A stretch of 64,000 nucleotides of DNA from Carposina sasakii (lineage: Eukaryota > Arthropoda > Insecta > Lepidoptera > Carposinidae), in the NCBI GenBank assembly GCA_014607495.2, contig CP053161.1, forward strand, positions 9,433,115-9,497,114, read 5' to 3'. Both the position numbers and the translations under genes were made by a program. Position 1 is the first letter of the stretch, and the number at the start of each line of letters is the position of its first letter. Below are positions 13,025-23,078 of the stretch, one piece after another. Under the pieces are notes generated by a model. That model did not search any database. It saw nothing but the letters and a program-made list of their open reading frames with translations, and had not been told where the DNA came from.

Positions 13025-15186
13025 ATAAAATGTTTCCCTTAGATTAATGATAGGTCTTCACGTCGAAAATCATTATTCTAAGATGTTTCCGTTCTATTCT
13101 AAATAGGTGTTATAAGCTATGTTTATCAAATACACAAAATTATAAAAATTCTAGCTAATGCAAGCAAAATTTATACCTGTACTTGTGTTAGCATAATTTG
13201 CTATGTATGGTCCCGGCGTCTCCACATCAAGCAGTAAAGTTACCCACTGCCTCCCATGTAATATGTCCTTTTTATCAAATATTACCTACTCCAAGTATTT
13301 TCTCAATGTATAGCATAGTTATAGTACATCGCTTTACTTAATACCTACTACTGCTACATTGCAAGCCTTTCTGATATGCCGCAATGTACGCCATGCACAG
13401 TACTGTGTGCATATCAATGATAACAAAACAACATTAACTGCACACATTAGCATGCAAGCTGCACGCGGAAATATGCGACTAGTGAGGGTGCATTTCACTT
13501 TACGTAGACCATGTAGTACAGTGCGAGCGGTAACACCTATTAGCTAAATTATAAGGTTTCCGACCGTATTACAGCCAAGGCGGCCAATCTCCAGACCAAT
13601 TGGCCAGGTACGCCAGAAATATTATAGTGCACAAGTGTGTGCGCAAACACAGATGCACTCTATTCCGTCACTCTCATAGTCCGATGGGACGGAAAGCCGA
13701 AACGACCGTAGAGAACAGGCGCAGGTATCATATTCCAAGTATCATATTAGGTAACTGAGTGTATTTACTTTATAAGAAATATTACTTCTAATTGTGTTAC
13801 AAAAGCTACTCGTAAGAACACAAAGGGAGACATTATTGAGCTACCAATTTTTTATCTCACAGATACGTAAAAAATTAAGCTAGTATAGACTTAAAAACAC
13901 TATCAGTGGAAGCTTCGCTTTTAACTTGGCACAGAGGCTTCTTCTAGAGTCCCAAAATTTACATACACAGCGGCAAGTCTGACGTGATGAAACTTTTATG
14001 TTCCGCTAAATTACTGAAACTTAGTCAGGCTTATGTGCCACATCCTACCGCTTGGAACCCCATTCGATTTTAGCAAAGTAGCAGTTTCTATTTTGAAAAT
14101 ACCTCTATAGCTATTTGTTAAACTTCGATTCACATAACAAATTGTGCATTTTCATAATGAAATTGGTGTTTGTATACATAGTAATAGAATTACATCCTTC
14201 CTCTTACATAATATGATAAAATTACAGATAATGTAGTATTAAAATCATAGCGTTAGCCAGTGAAAGAGTGTTATATTGCTATCAACTCATCCTAAATAAT
14301 TATTTAATCTATACATATTATACCTACTACCTATATTTAATGTAGGTACTACTAGAAAGATTATATAAGATTACACTTTATATACCTTAGAAAATATGTA
14401 CGACGACTAATAGACAATAATAAAAACATTGGGTGCCATAGTATAATTTTTTGGAAATAAATTCTGTGAATTAATACATTTTTATTATTCAGAGATATTA
14501 TACCGGATTGATATGCATATATCGTTCGTTACTTTAATTCATTCAGAAGACATAGAAAAGTAAAAGTTTACGACATAAAAATAATAACAAAGGAGACCCC
14601 GCCCCTAATCCTACATGACATGTCTATTATCCCCTTAAGTCTATCTTCCGCAAATACAAACACAAATAACCCTGCTTCTGGCAGATAATTATTTTCAAAT
14701 GCGTTAGAATCTATCACACGGATTTTGTATCATAAACGTTTCTAGAGTAAGTAAATTATCAGTTCTAAACTTTAATTTGTTATCAAGACACTGTCCAGGG
14801 ACTCCATAACTGTAAAGTTGTGTAGTGTGTTTTCTGGGACATTATTTACATTACTTACATCCTTTCCTCATACTATTCCAACATCCCTTCTGCTATGCCA
14901 AATCATATACAAATCTATCGAAGTATTTCCTGTTTTTTTACATAAATTACTTTGGTATCAATTTTTTTATATCAACATACAATTTGTAGCTATAACGCTG
15001 TTGTAACTTGGAATTAACATTATTTCCCTTATTTATCCTTAAGGGTCCCTTTCTTACCCATATCTGTACTTAAGGCAGCTTAGGATCCCCTAAACGAGGG
15101 GAGGCAACTGTCTGATGTTTGAAAGATTACGTTTATGTCTTCTGTCTATGTTATTATAAGTTATGGTTGATTTTGCGGCTACTTCT
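13025..15186. other. Intergenic DNA, nothing recognised
   Basis: Only short open frames without recognisable domains are present. I see no exon with splice context and no tRNA-like block. Confidence 0.4.
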
Positions 15187-15196
15187 ACTAACACGC

Positions 15197-15451
15197 GCCA
15201 CGTGGTGCCGGCAGAGTAGAATTCGTACCACCCCATGTCTGCCCGTGGGTATCGTATGAAGCGATTAAAGGTTTCCGGGAGGTGGGCAGCAGCGCCTCCC
15301 GTGTTGACAACATAGTCCAAAATACAAACTGCGGTCACCAACCCGCCTGCCCAGCGTGGTGACTTTGGGTAAATACCCCCATGGCAGTCTTGTGGCGTGC
15401 ACTGGGGGAGGCCCACGTCCAGCAGTGGACTGCAATAGGCTGACGATGATG
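15197..15451 (+). mobile_element. RTE-tailed SINE, near-full-length copy
   Basis: A non-coding element of about 255 bases. It starts GCCACGTGGTGCCGGCAGAG, has an internal GTTTCCGGGAGGTGGGCAGC, and ends in the RTE-like tail TCCAGCAGTGGACTGCAATA plus GCTGACGATGATG. It is flanked by a 10-base duplication, ACTAACACGC, at 15187-15196 and 15452-15461. The tail matches the 3' end of RTE LINEs in this window (for example 29860-29927), so it was probably mobilised by RTE machinery. Minus-strand open frames across it are not genes. Confidence 0.85.
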
Positions 15452-15461
15452 ACTAACACGC

Positions 15462-16443
15462 ATCTCGGACCACATGGTATTTAAACGTAACGAAATAGAT
15501 ATTGTTAATATACAAGTTGTTTTTAAATTATCTTACTCTGTTTTGAGTAGCGACATAATTATACAGAAGAAACACATAAAAAAATACTCTGGTTACTCCA
15601 TGCAATACCTACCTTTGAATGTTAACTTGCGAATATTAATGTCGGCACATTGTTTTTTATTCACACACTACACAACACATTAACCTAGTCCCACATTAAG
15701 ATCCCTAAGGTCTTGTGTCGTGGGTACAATTGAATATCATTTAGCAGTGTATGTCCGCAGTGTTGATATACCCGCATCGAGGTCCGATTTTATGCAAACA
15801 TAAAATGTGTACGATCAAGTACCTACTATCCGTGTTATAGGTGATATCAACCATGGACGTTTGCTTTAGGGTAATAATAAGTATAATTATTTTAGTATAA
15901 CTGCAGTTTAGATAAATGAGCTAACTTTACATATCACACGTACCTACATAACCAAAGGCTCGTTAGACATTACCTTTACAAAATAAAAGCTACATAAAAT
16001 TATTTAACTTCGAGTGAAGATGGATCACAAGAAGCACGAACATACAATAGAGATACTAACTTTGGTTTTAAATTATTTTTTTAACTTGTCGAATACTGTA
16101 ATTTATTCACTTCGAAGTTAAGCAATTTAAAAGCATAAAGATAGACTAAAGATAGATCTACTTTATATATTTCAGCTCTTGACGAGTATACCAAGTAGGT
16201 TACTCCATCATTTATGTGCTTGTCAGGATTTTGCTAAGTAAAATATTAATTTAGCAAAGTGAAACACTTGATAGATTACCTAGTACAGTATGCATTACAT
16301 CACATACGAGATTTTGTTGATCCTAAGCTCAGTAATTTCGGCTCATTTCATTTTACGAAGATTGATTTGTAAGTTTTCCACATGGGCGAGACAAAAAATA
16401 TTTATGATGTACATAAGTACCAACACATTGTGCTACTCGTATA
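15462..16443. other. Intergenic DNA with a SINE tail fragment
   Basis: At about 15692-15727, TAAGATCCCTAAGGTCTTG and GTGTCGTGGGTAC match the body of the second tRNA-derived SINE family (8009-8199). Nothing else is recognisable. Confidence 0.45.
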
Positions 16444-16448
16444 AGCAC

Positions 16449-16752
16449 TGTAGGCGCTAAAACACTCCTTGGGTGAACACAAAACACGTATGATAGATTT
16501 AGGAGTATATTTTGAAAGGCACACGGTAACTAAATACAAATTTTGGGCAATTAGCGGGGTCGCGGTGCGCGGGTCCGTGTGTCGTCATGGATGGCCGAAG
16601 ACTGGTAGCCAACCAACGTAGCTTTAACAAGATGGCCCTCGTGACGTCACACGCACTCGCATTTAAATGTAGTACTATTCTAAAATTATGAAAAATATAT
16701 AAACAAATTAGAATAAAATATATAAAAATATTATATGAGCTCGTCGCTAACA
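16449..16752 (-). repeat. 3' LTR of the BEL/Pao element
   Basis: In element orientation the LTR begins TGTTAGCGACGAGC and ends GAGTGTTTTAGCGCCTACA, with the usual TG...CA ends. It carries a palindromic TGACGTCA (16642-16649), a CREB/AP-1-like site. The gag-pol stop codon lies inside this LTR at 16731-16733, so the first 22 bases of the LTR are coding in the provirus. Confidence 0.93.
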
Positions 16753-19700
16753 CGCCCCACCCCAGTGCTGGTACAGCACTCACCTAACAAAGGGATCTTA
16801 GCGACGCGCGCCACAGATCGCTTTAGCAGTCCAGAATTGGTGCGCACTGCCACTAGTCTTACCCGTCCGTCTTTTCCCGGGAACACATGCTCAATAGCAC
16901 CTCTCGGCCACACGTTGCGAGGTGAGTCGGGGTCAACAATAAAAACAAGATCACCTACTTGTAAAGAGTCTTGCTCCTGGTTCCACTTTCGCCGTGGTAA
17001 CATCTCGGGTAGGATCTCGCGAACCCATCGCCGCCAGAACATGTCTGCTAGCCGTTGTGCCTTCCGCCATTGTTTCCGTAGGTACAGGTCTGAGTCATCG
17101 AATGCACCCTGGACAGGTAAGTTAGAAGAACTACCTATAAGAAAATGGTTCGGCGTTAAGGACTCGCTACTACCGACTTCAACGGAGACATGCATCAAGG
17201 GCCGACAATTGACAATGCCTTCCACTTCTGCCATTAGTGTCAAAAGAACTTCATCTCGTGGAGCGCGTTCTGACAATATCACTTTAAGCGAGGTTTTGAC
17301 GCTTCGAATGAGTCTCTCCCATGCCCCACCCCAGTGGGGACTAACGGGCGGAATGAACTTCCACTGTGTGCCCTTATTTACTGCTTCTCCTTCCAGTACT
17401 TCCTTATCGAGTTCCAGTATGGACCTCTTTAGCTCGTTGTCGGCGCCCTTCAGGTTAGTGCCGTTATCTGAATACAGACAGAGCGGCCAGCCGCGCCTTG
17501 CAGCCATGCGTCGCAGTGCCATCAAGAGTGAGTCGGTAGTAAGGGAGTGTACGATTTCTAGATGAATCGCCCTTACATTAAGGCAAGTAAAGATTACTCC
17601 ATATCTTTTTTCTCGTCTTCTTCCTACTGTTACTTCCATAGGACCAAACAAGTCCAGTCCACAGTGCGTGAATGGACGCTGGTGGTGAGCCATGCGACCG
17701 GCAGGTAAGTCACCCATCCTGGGTACCACAGGTTTTGCCCTTTTAATTCTACAAAACATACACTTTGAAGCCACATACTTGACTGTAGGCCTCAATCTAA
17801 TTATCCAGTATTTCTGTTTCAGGTTATTTACGATGGTCTCCTGGTTCCCGTGCGCGGCTGCAATGTGGTGGTGCCGCACGAGGAGCCTGGTGAGATGGTG
17901 CCGCCCATCTAGGATCACGGGTCTTTTTATTTCAGGTGTGACATCAACTGCAGCATCGATCCTGCCACCAACGCGGAGTAGTCCATATTCATCCATCACA
18001 GGAGATAAGGTAAGTAGCTTACTATCTTTATCTATGCTTTTATTTCTTCTTACAGACGTAAGTTCTTTACAAAAGGACTCCGCTTGGGCATACTTCAGCA
18101 ACAGCCTCTCCGCCTCTTCCATATATTTGGAAAAATCGTGAGTTTGCCTCCTTAATTTACCCACAAACCTTAGCACGGCCGCCGTGGATCGCTGCAGTCT
18201 CAGCCATGAGGAAAACCGCTCCGGATCAGGTACTGGTAAACAAACCCTTTCATTTATATCCGTACTAATAATGTTTACGCATTCTAGGTTTGCGTCGCAC
18301 ACTTCCGGCTTTGTGCAGTCTCGTGGCCACGATGACTCATCGCCGTACAAAAATGACGGCCCTTTAAACCATTCATTTTCAAACGTAGAAGTATCATAGA
18401 CTTCCCTCGTGGCGATGTCGGCGACATTAAGTTTCGTAGGTACATATCTCCATTCGTCCGCGCGTGTAAGTTCGTCGATTTCTCCTAAACGGTTCGCTAC
18501 GAAAGTGTTATACTTACGCGCATTATTACCTATCCAGTGTAATACAGTAGTGGAGTCACACCAAAAATATCGTTGATTTGTAGTCATATTTTGCTCCTTC
18601 TGTATCGTGTAAGCTAGTCTGCCGGCTAACAGCGCGGCCTGCAATTCCAATCGCGGCACTGTGATTGGTTTTACGGGCGCAACACGACATTTACTAGCTA
18701 TAAACGACATAAATACTGCACCGTTATTATTCCAGCGCCAGTAGGCCACCGCGCACATCGCCTTTGTAGATGCATCGCTAAATATATGCAACTGTAGGTT
18801 GCTATAACCTCGCTCGCCTGTTATGTTGTTTACCTGTAGGTTCGTAGTCGGCGGCGTAGCAGTCGCGTAGCAGCTTCGTAGTAGACCGTTGGTGGGGATT
18901 GGCGGGATCGGCGGCACGTGTTGCGCACATGCTGTGGCACTATCTGCCTTCTCGCTTGCACCTATAGATCCCTGATACCAACGAGGAATGCGAACATTAC
19001 CTATTTGTTTCAGTAGATCGGTCCATACACACCACTTGCTATAGATATCGTCCGATATAGATTCATCCCATTCAATGCCAGATTTCCACGTGTCTTGAAG
19101 CATAATCCTGCCTTGTACAGTGAATGGTGACAAAAACCCAAAAACATCAAATATAGACATAACAATTTTAAGCATAATACGTTTAGTGGGTTTCTGTTTG
19201 CCTTCAATCATATGCTGAGGTATTCGCTTCAATGACATGTCGAAACCTAACAAATCTTCGGCGGGATACCAAATTAAACCGAGCGCACGCTCGCCTTCGT
19301 ACTGCTGATCGACTTTAAACTTTAAAGTCGACGTGCCCAAGGTTTCCTTCGGTAAACTGTCCAATACCGCTTGACTGTTACTTATCCAGTTGCGCATTTC
19401 GAAGTCGCCTTGTTTGTGGATATAAATAATATTCTTTACCTTTTGTATGGCAGTGTTTTCGTCCGGTAGGCTATCTAGGTAGTCGTCCATAAAGTGCTGC
19501 TCGCATATAGCCGCTACAGCTGACGGCATAGTCGATGCGAATCTTTTAGCATTTAAATTCTTTACGAATTGGGCGATAAACGGGGAGCAATTCGCACCGA
19601 ATATAAGTGACGTCATAGCAAAGGTTTTTACCTGCTGTGCGGGATCATCCCTCCACAGAAACCTTAACGCGTTTTGATCTTCAGATCGAATTTTCACCTT

Positions 19701-22271
19701 CAAAAACATATCTTTTATGTCACCGGCCACAGCTACTCTGTTCTCTCTAAATCGTATCATAATGCCGAACAGTGAGGCGAGTAGGTCGGGACCCTTAAGT
19801 AGATAGTCATTTAGCGAAACTCCGCGGCTGCAAGCCGCAGCGTCAAACACTAAACGTAGTTTGTTTTTATTGGGATTATCTACCCCAAAGTGAGGTAAAT
19901 ACCACGTTTTAGCCGTGGGTTGAGCGTCTACCAATTCCTTCGCGAAGTCGTTTATAAATAAATGATTGACGCGTTCAACGTACCTTTGGGCGTAGGCAGG
20001 GTTAACACTCATCTTCTTTTCCACTCCTTTCAGTCGAGTCAGAGCGTTAGGATAACTGTCTGGCATCTTGCAATACTCGTCCTTCCACGGCAGACCTACT
20101 TCCCACCGGCCCATGACGAAAGTCGCAGATTTCTCGAGCTGAGCTAGGGCGCGGACGTCGCCTGCGTTCTCACGAGGCTTACCTGCCACTCCTAACGCGT
20201 CTATGCTAAAGAACCGCTGCACCTCGTCGTGCAGGTCCCGCAGCGTGGCTAGCAGTACACTCGCGGAGCGGCCGGCGCGGCCGGCTGCGTGCGGCGCGCG
20301 CACACATCCGTGTACTGACCAACCTAAGGGGGTGCGCGTAGCGGACGGCTCATTAATTTTACCTACACACACTTCTAATGGTAATAACAAATGGTAGTTA
20401 TCTTGCCCGATTAAAACTTTAGGTTCACATTGCATATTACAACATAATAATTTATCTTTTAACTTTCCTAAGTGGGCAAATTTATCAAAATTAACTATTG
20501 ACATATCTTGTACTGGCAAACTTAAATTAGTTACACTACGTGCATTTATAGTAAATATTTTAGTATTATTTACATCGGATAAATTTATAGACATTGCAAT
20601 AGTATCACATACTAAATCACTTTCGCTCCACGCACCGCTCACGCGCATGGTTTCGCTGCGCCCGCTCAGGCCGGCGCGGGAAGCGAGCTCGTTACATATC
20701 AGTGTCACGGTAGAACCGTCATCAATTAAAGCGGTTGTGCTAATTATGCCATTAGGGCCATGAATATTGATAGGTACCACTTTAAGCAAAACTTTATTAC
20801 AAAAGGTATTATTAATGTGCGTTACCGTCTCTGTGGCAGGCGAAGGCAGCGGCGGCGGCTGGCCACTATTACTGTTACTCGGCGCGTTGTTTATGTTGAT
20901 ATTGTAATGCATCAGCCGGTGGTGCGCCCCGCCGCAGCCGTCCCTATCACAGGCGGCCGCAGGACACGTTTCTCGGTCGTGACGCGATACTAAACATTTT
21001 ATACATAAATTATAACGCTTGACATGACGCCATCTATCTTTACGTAATGCCTTTTTAAACTTTTTACACTCAATTAATTTATGATTACCGATACTGCAAA
21101 AACGACACTGATTTTCACTCGCGACGGATTGCACTAACACTGTCTGTGAACGATTTGTATTGTGATTGTATTTGTTTTGTTGTTGTTGATTGTAGTTGTG
21201 GCTTCTTGTATCCGATAAATATAAGTTGGCAGTGGTCGTTATTTTTACCGCTTCATGGTGTAGGAAATCTGATAATATTTCCAAACGTGACTTCTTGTCT
21301 TCATTTATAATAGGGAAACTGTAGTCAGACCACTTTGATACAAGTAAAGCTGGTAATTTTGATATTATTATTGTAGATAAATGTACTCCTTGCAGATACT
21401 CCTTACGGCCGACGGCATGAACGGCAGCAATAAAATTCTGCACTTTCACAGAGAATGGAACTATATCCTTGTGATATTCTTGTGACATAGGTGGAAGCTT
21501 TTTCAGGTCCTGTATAATCCTGGATATGATGCAGTCTGGATTACCAAAACGTAGCTCTAAAGTTTTAATCACTTGATCGGGTGATGTGGCACTTATCATG
21601 AGAGCTGAGACGGCATCATGTGCAGGGCCGTGTAGACACTTCCTTAGTCTCCATAAGTTTTCCTTCTGGGTAAAACCACACACCTGTGTAGACTCTTCAT
21701 AGGCCTGTCTGAATTGCAGCCACTGTAATGGATCTCCAGAAAAAGAGGGTAGGTCTCTGGGTGTGCATATGCGGCTGAGCAGGTTGGTATTAGGTCTATT
21801 GCTGGTGGAGGCGGCGGCTAGGTCCTTCAGTGCGCTGGCGAGCATGTGAACTGTCCCTACAGTGCCAGGGTCAGATACCACTGGCGGGCACGGCTCGCCC
21901 GGTTGTGTACCAATCTGGGGGGCTTGCTGTGCGTGATGCAGTTCGTGCTGGCTGCGTTCTAACCATTTCTCCACTTCGCTATTTTTGTCGGTGCTCTGGT
22001 CACGGTGTGAACTGTATTTTTCTTCCTCCAGGTTTGCTAAGTCCGCCTCTAATTGTTTTTCAACAAGATCCATCTGGATTTGGGCTTTAGCTTTAGCTGC
22101 TTCAAGTTCCAGCTGCTTCTTTCTAGCCATAAACGACGATGAAGTAGAATTTGACTTCGTCTTCGAGCGGTGTACGGGTACCCGCGGCGGTAAATGTTCC
22201 GCTTTTATTGAACTACCTGGAATAACGCTTACCGCGTCGATGGCAGTTGGAGTACGCATATTTTCGTCCAC
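16731..22271 (-). CDS. BEL/Pao Gag-Pol polyprotein
   Basis: One frame of 1846 residues encodes all proteins for reverse transcription and integration. In order: a charged coiled-coil-like stretch (about 50-90); a DUF1759-type Gag region (about 170-320, with FSGDPLQWLQF); zinc knuckles CX2CX4HX4C at 389-402 and 423-436, plus a Cys/His cluster at 441-455; aspartic protease with DDGS at 517-520; reverse transcriptase (about 790-1010) with FMDD at 927-930; RNase H with D1166, E1209, D1239 and D1285; an HHCC integrase zinc finger (C1504, C1507); an integrase core with D1540, D1602 and E1652; and a C-terminal DUF5641-like region. All key residues are present and there is no frameshift. The start at 22271 is the first Met after the primer site leader. 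The stop falls inside the 3' LTR. Confidence 0.95.
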   Translation of the reverse strand: MDENMRTPTAIDAVSVIPGSSIKAEHLPPRVPVHRSKTKSNSTSSSFMARKKQLELEAAKAKAQIQMDLVEKQLEADLANLEEEKYSSHRDQSTDKNSEVEKWLERSQHELHHAQQAPQIGTQPGEPCPPVVSDPGTVGTVHMLASALKDLAAASTSNRPNTNLLSRICTPRDLPSFSGDPLQWLQFRQAYEESTQVCGFTQKENLWRLRKCLHGPAHDAVSALMISATSPDQVIKTLELRFGNPDCIISRIIQDLKKLPPMSQEYHKDIVPFSVKVQNFIAAVHAVGRKEYLQGVHLSTIIISKLPALLVSKWSDYSFPIINEDKKSRLEILSDFLHHEAVKITTTANLYLSDTRSHNYNQQQQNKYNHNTNRSQTVLVQSVASENQCRFCSIGNHKLIECKKFKKALRKDRWRHVKRYNLCIKCLVSRHDRETCPAAACDRDGCGGAHHRLMHYNININNAPSNSNSGQPPPLPSPATETVTHINNTFCNKVLLKVVPINIHGPNGIISTTALIDDGSTVTLICNELASRAGLSGRSETMRVSGAWSESDLVCDTIAMSINLSDVNNTKIFTINARSVTNLSLPVQDMSIVNFDKFAHLGKLKDKLLCCNMQCEPKVLIGQDNYHLLLPLEVCVGKINEPSATRTPLGWSVHGCVRAPHAAGRAGRSASVLLATLRDLHDEVQRFFSIDALGVAGKPRENAGDVRALAQLEKSATFVMGRWEVGLPWKDEYCKMPDSYPNALTRLKGVEKKMSVNPAYAQRYVERVNHLFINDFAKELVDAQPTAKTWYLPHFGVDNPNKNKLRLVFDAAACSRGVSLNDYLLKGPDLLASLFGIMIRFRENRVAVAGDIKDMFLKVKIRSEDQNALRFLWRDDPAQQVKTFAMTSLIFGANCSPFIAQFVKNLNAKRFASTMPSAVAAICEQHFMDDYLDSLPDENTAIQKVKNIIYIHKQGDFEMRNWISNSQAVLDSLPKETLGTSTLKFKVDQQYEGERALGLIWYPAEDLLGFDMSLKRIPQHMIEGKQKPTKRIMLKIVMSIFDVFGFLSPFTVQGRIMLQDTWKSGIEWDESISDDIYSKWCVWTDLLKQIGNVRIPRWYQGSIGASEKADSATACAQHVPPIPPIPTNGLLRSCYATATPPTTNLQVNNITGERGYSNLQLHIFSDASTKAMCAVAYWRWNNNGAVFMSFIASKCRVAPVKPITVPRLELQAALLAGRLAYTIQKEQNMTTNQRYFWCDSTTVLHWIGNNARKYNTFVANRLGEIDELTRADEWRYVPTKLNVADIATREVYDTSTFENEWFKGPSFLYGDESSWPRDCTKPEVCDANLECVNIISTDINERVCLPVPDPERFSSWLRLQRSTAAVLRFVGKLRRQTHDFSKYMEEAERLLLKYAQAESFCKELTSVRRNKSIDKDSKLLTLSPVMDEYGLLRVGGRIDAAVDVTPEIKRPVILDGRHHLTRLLVRHHHIAAAHGNQETIVNNLKQKYWIIRLRPTVKYVASKCMFCRIKRAKPVVPRMGDLPAGRMAHHQRPFTHCGLDLFGPMEVTVGRRREKRYGVIFTCLNVRAIHLEIVHSLTTDSLLMALRRMAARRGWPLCLYSDNGTNLKGADNELKRSILELDKEVLEGEAVNKGTQWKFIPPVSPHWGGAWERLIRSVKTSLKVILSERAPRDEVLLTLMAEVEGIVNCRPLMHVSVEVGSSESLTPNHFLIGSSSNLPVQGAFDDSDLYLRKQWRKAQRLADMFWRRWVREILPEMLPRRKWNQEQDSLQVGDLVFIVDPDSPRNVWPRGAIEHVFPGKDGRVRLVAVRTNSGLLKRSVARVAKIPLLGECCTSTGVGRVSDELI
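16753..16765 (-). promoter_or_regulatory. Polypurine tract
   Basis: Directly before the 3' LTR the minus strand reads TGGGGTGGGGCG, a G-rich run in the place where plus-strand priming occurs. It lies inside the coding frame, as expected when gag-pol runs into the LTR. Confidence 0.65.
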
Positions 22272-22394
22272 CAGGTTGTCTTCTCTAGTAAGCTGCTGTG
22301 GGAGAACTTGCTATGCGAGTTGGCTATCCTGTTCCCGGTTTTTGCGTATAGTACTACGCGTGTTCACCATTTTCACTGGCGGAGTGTGGAACGG

Positions 22395-22413
22395 AAATCC
22401 GGCCGAATGACCA
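22395..22413 (-). promoter_or_regulatory. Primer binding site, tRNA-Tyr-like
   Basis: Three bases inside the 5' LTR, the minus strand reads TGGTCATTCGGCCGGATTT. Its complement ends in ACCA, as a tRNA 3' end must, and is close to the 3' end of insect tRNA-Tyr, with one mismatch and one missing base in the comparison I can make from memory. The position is diagnostic; the tRNA identity is tentative. Confidence 0.6.
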
Positions 22414-22416
22414 CTT

Positions 22417-22720
22417 TGTAGGCGCTAAAACACTCCTTGGGTGAACACAAAACACGTATGATAGATTTAGGAGTATATTTTGAAAGGCACACGGTAACTA
22501 AATACAAATTTTGGGCAATTAGCGGGGTCGCGGTGCGCGGGTCCGTGTGTCGTCATGGATGGCCGAAGACTGGTAGCCAACCAACGTAGCTTTAACAAGA
22601 TGGCCCTCGTGACGTCACACGCACTCGCATTTAAATGTAGTACTATTCTAAAATTATGAAAAATATATAAACAAATTAGAATAAAATATATAAAAATATT
22701 ATATGAGCTCGTCGCTAACA
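22417..22720 (-). repeat. 5' LTR of the BEL/Pao element
   Basis: Same length as 16449-16752, and I found no differences on reading through both. As the 5' LTR it should contain the promoter. AT-rich TATA-like stretches (near 22660-22705) and the TGACGTCA palindrome at 22610-22617 are visible, but the transcription start is not determined. Confidence 0.93.
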
Positions 22721-22844
22721 AGCACTTTGGGATTTTATTTATACATTTAATATAAGTGTTTCCTCTTTATAATATTAGTGGGGATTGTATACGCTATGGT
22801 TAATTCAGCCTTTACATATAAATATTCTTCTGCTCCGGGAGTGA

Positions 22845-23078
22845 AAAACAAACGTATAATACTACAGCTGCTTCCCTTCCCGGATATACTGTACAAGTCA
22901 GTAGAGGGTCTTGGTGTTATGTAGGCGATGGGCTGACCACATGTCACTACTAACCGAGCTTGTACATCTCAATTACACCCTCAAAATTGGTCAGAAGTGG
23001 CACCATGTGGTCCTATCGGCCCTTGGTGCTCTGCCTACCCCGTAAGGGGTAAAGGCGTGATTATATGTATGTATAGGT
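22845..23078 (+). repeat. ATGTATG-tailed dispersed repeat, longest copy
   Basis: About 234 bases containing CAGCTGCTTCCCTTCCCGG, TGTACAAGTCAGTAGAGGG, CACCATGTGG and CCCTTGGTGCTCTGCC, ending AAAGGCGTGATTATATGTATG. Related copies are at 10977-11058, 33868-34110 (minus) and 37446-37510. Copies share the 3' end and vary at the 5' end, the pattern of a LINE-driven retroposon. No Pol III boxes are evident, so the class is open. Confidence 0.65.

Larger units (their letters stand above)
16449..22720 (-). mobile_element. Intact BEL/Pao LTR retrotransposon
   Basis: This 6,272-bp element lies on the minus strand. It has two LTRs of 304 bp (16449-16752 and 22417-22720) that are identical by eye. It is flanked by a 5-bp duplication, AGCAC, at 16444-16448 and 22721-22725. 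It contains a primer binding site, one uninterrupted gag-pol frame of 1846 codons and a purine-rich tract before the 3' LTR. No envelope-like frame is present. Identical LTRs and an open frame mean a very recent insertion, possibly still competent to move. The domain order protease, RT, RNase H, integrase and the A17-type RT assign it to BEL/Pao and not Gypsy. Confidence 0.95.

Noticed and set aside
15090..15459. Minus-strand open frames of 64-108 codons
   Set aside because: They lie across the RTE-tailed SINE; similar frames appear at other copies of the same SINE.
16735..22410. Plus-strand open frames up to 276 codons across the BEL/Pao element
   Set aside because: They are antisense shadows of the 1846-codon polyprotein frame.
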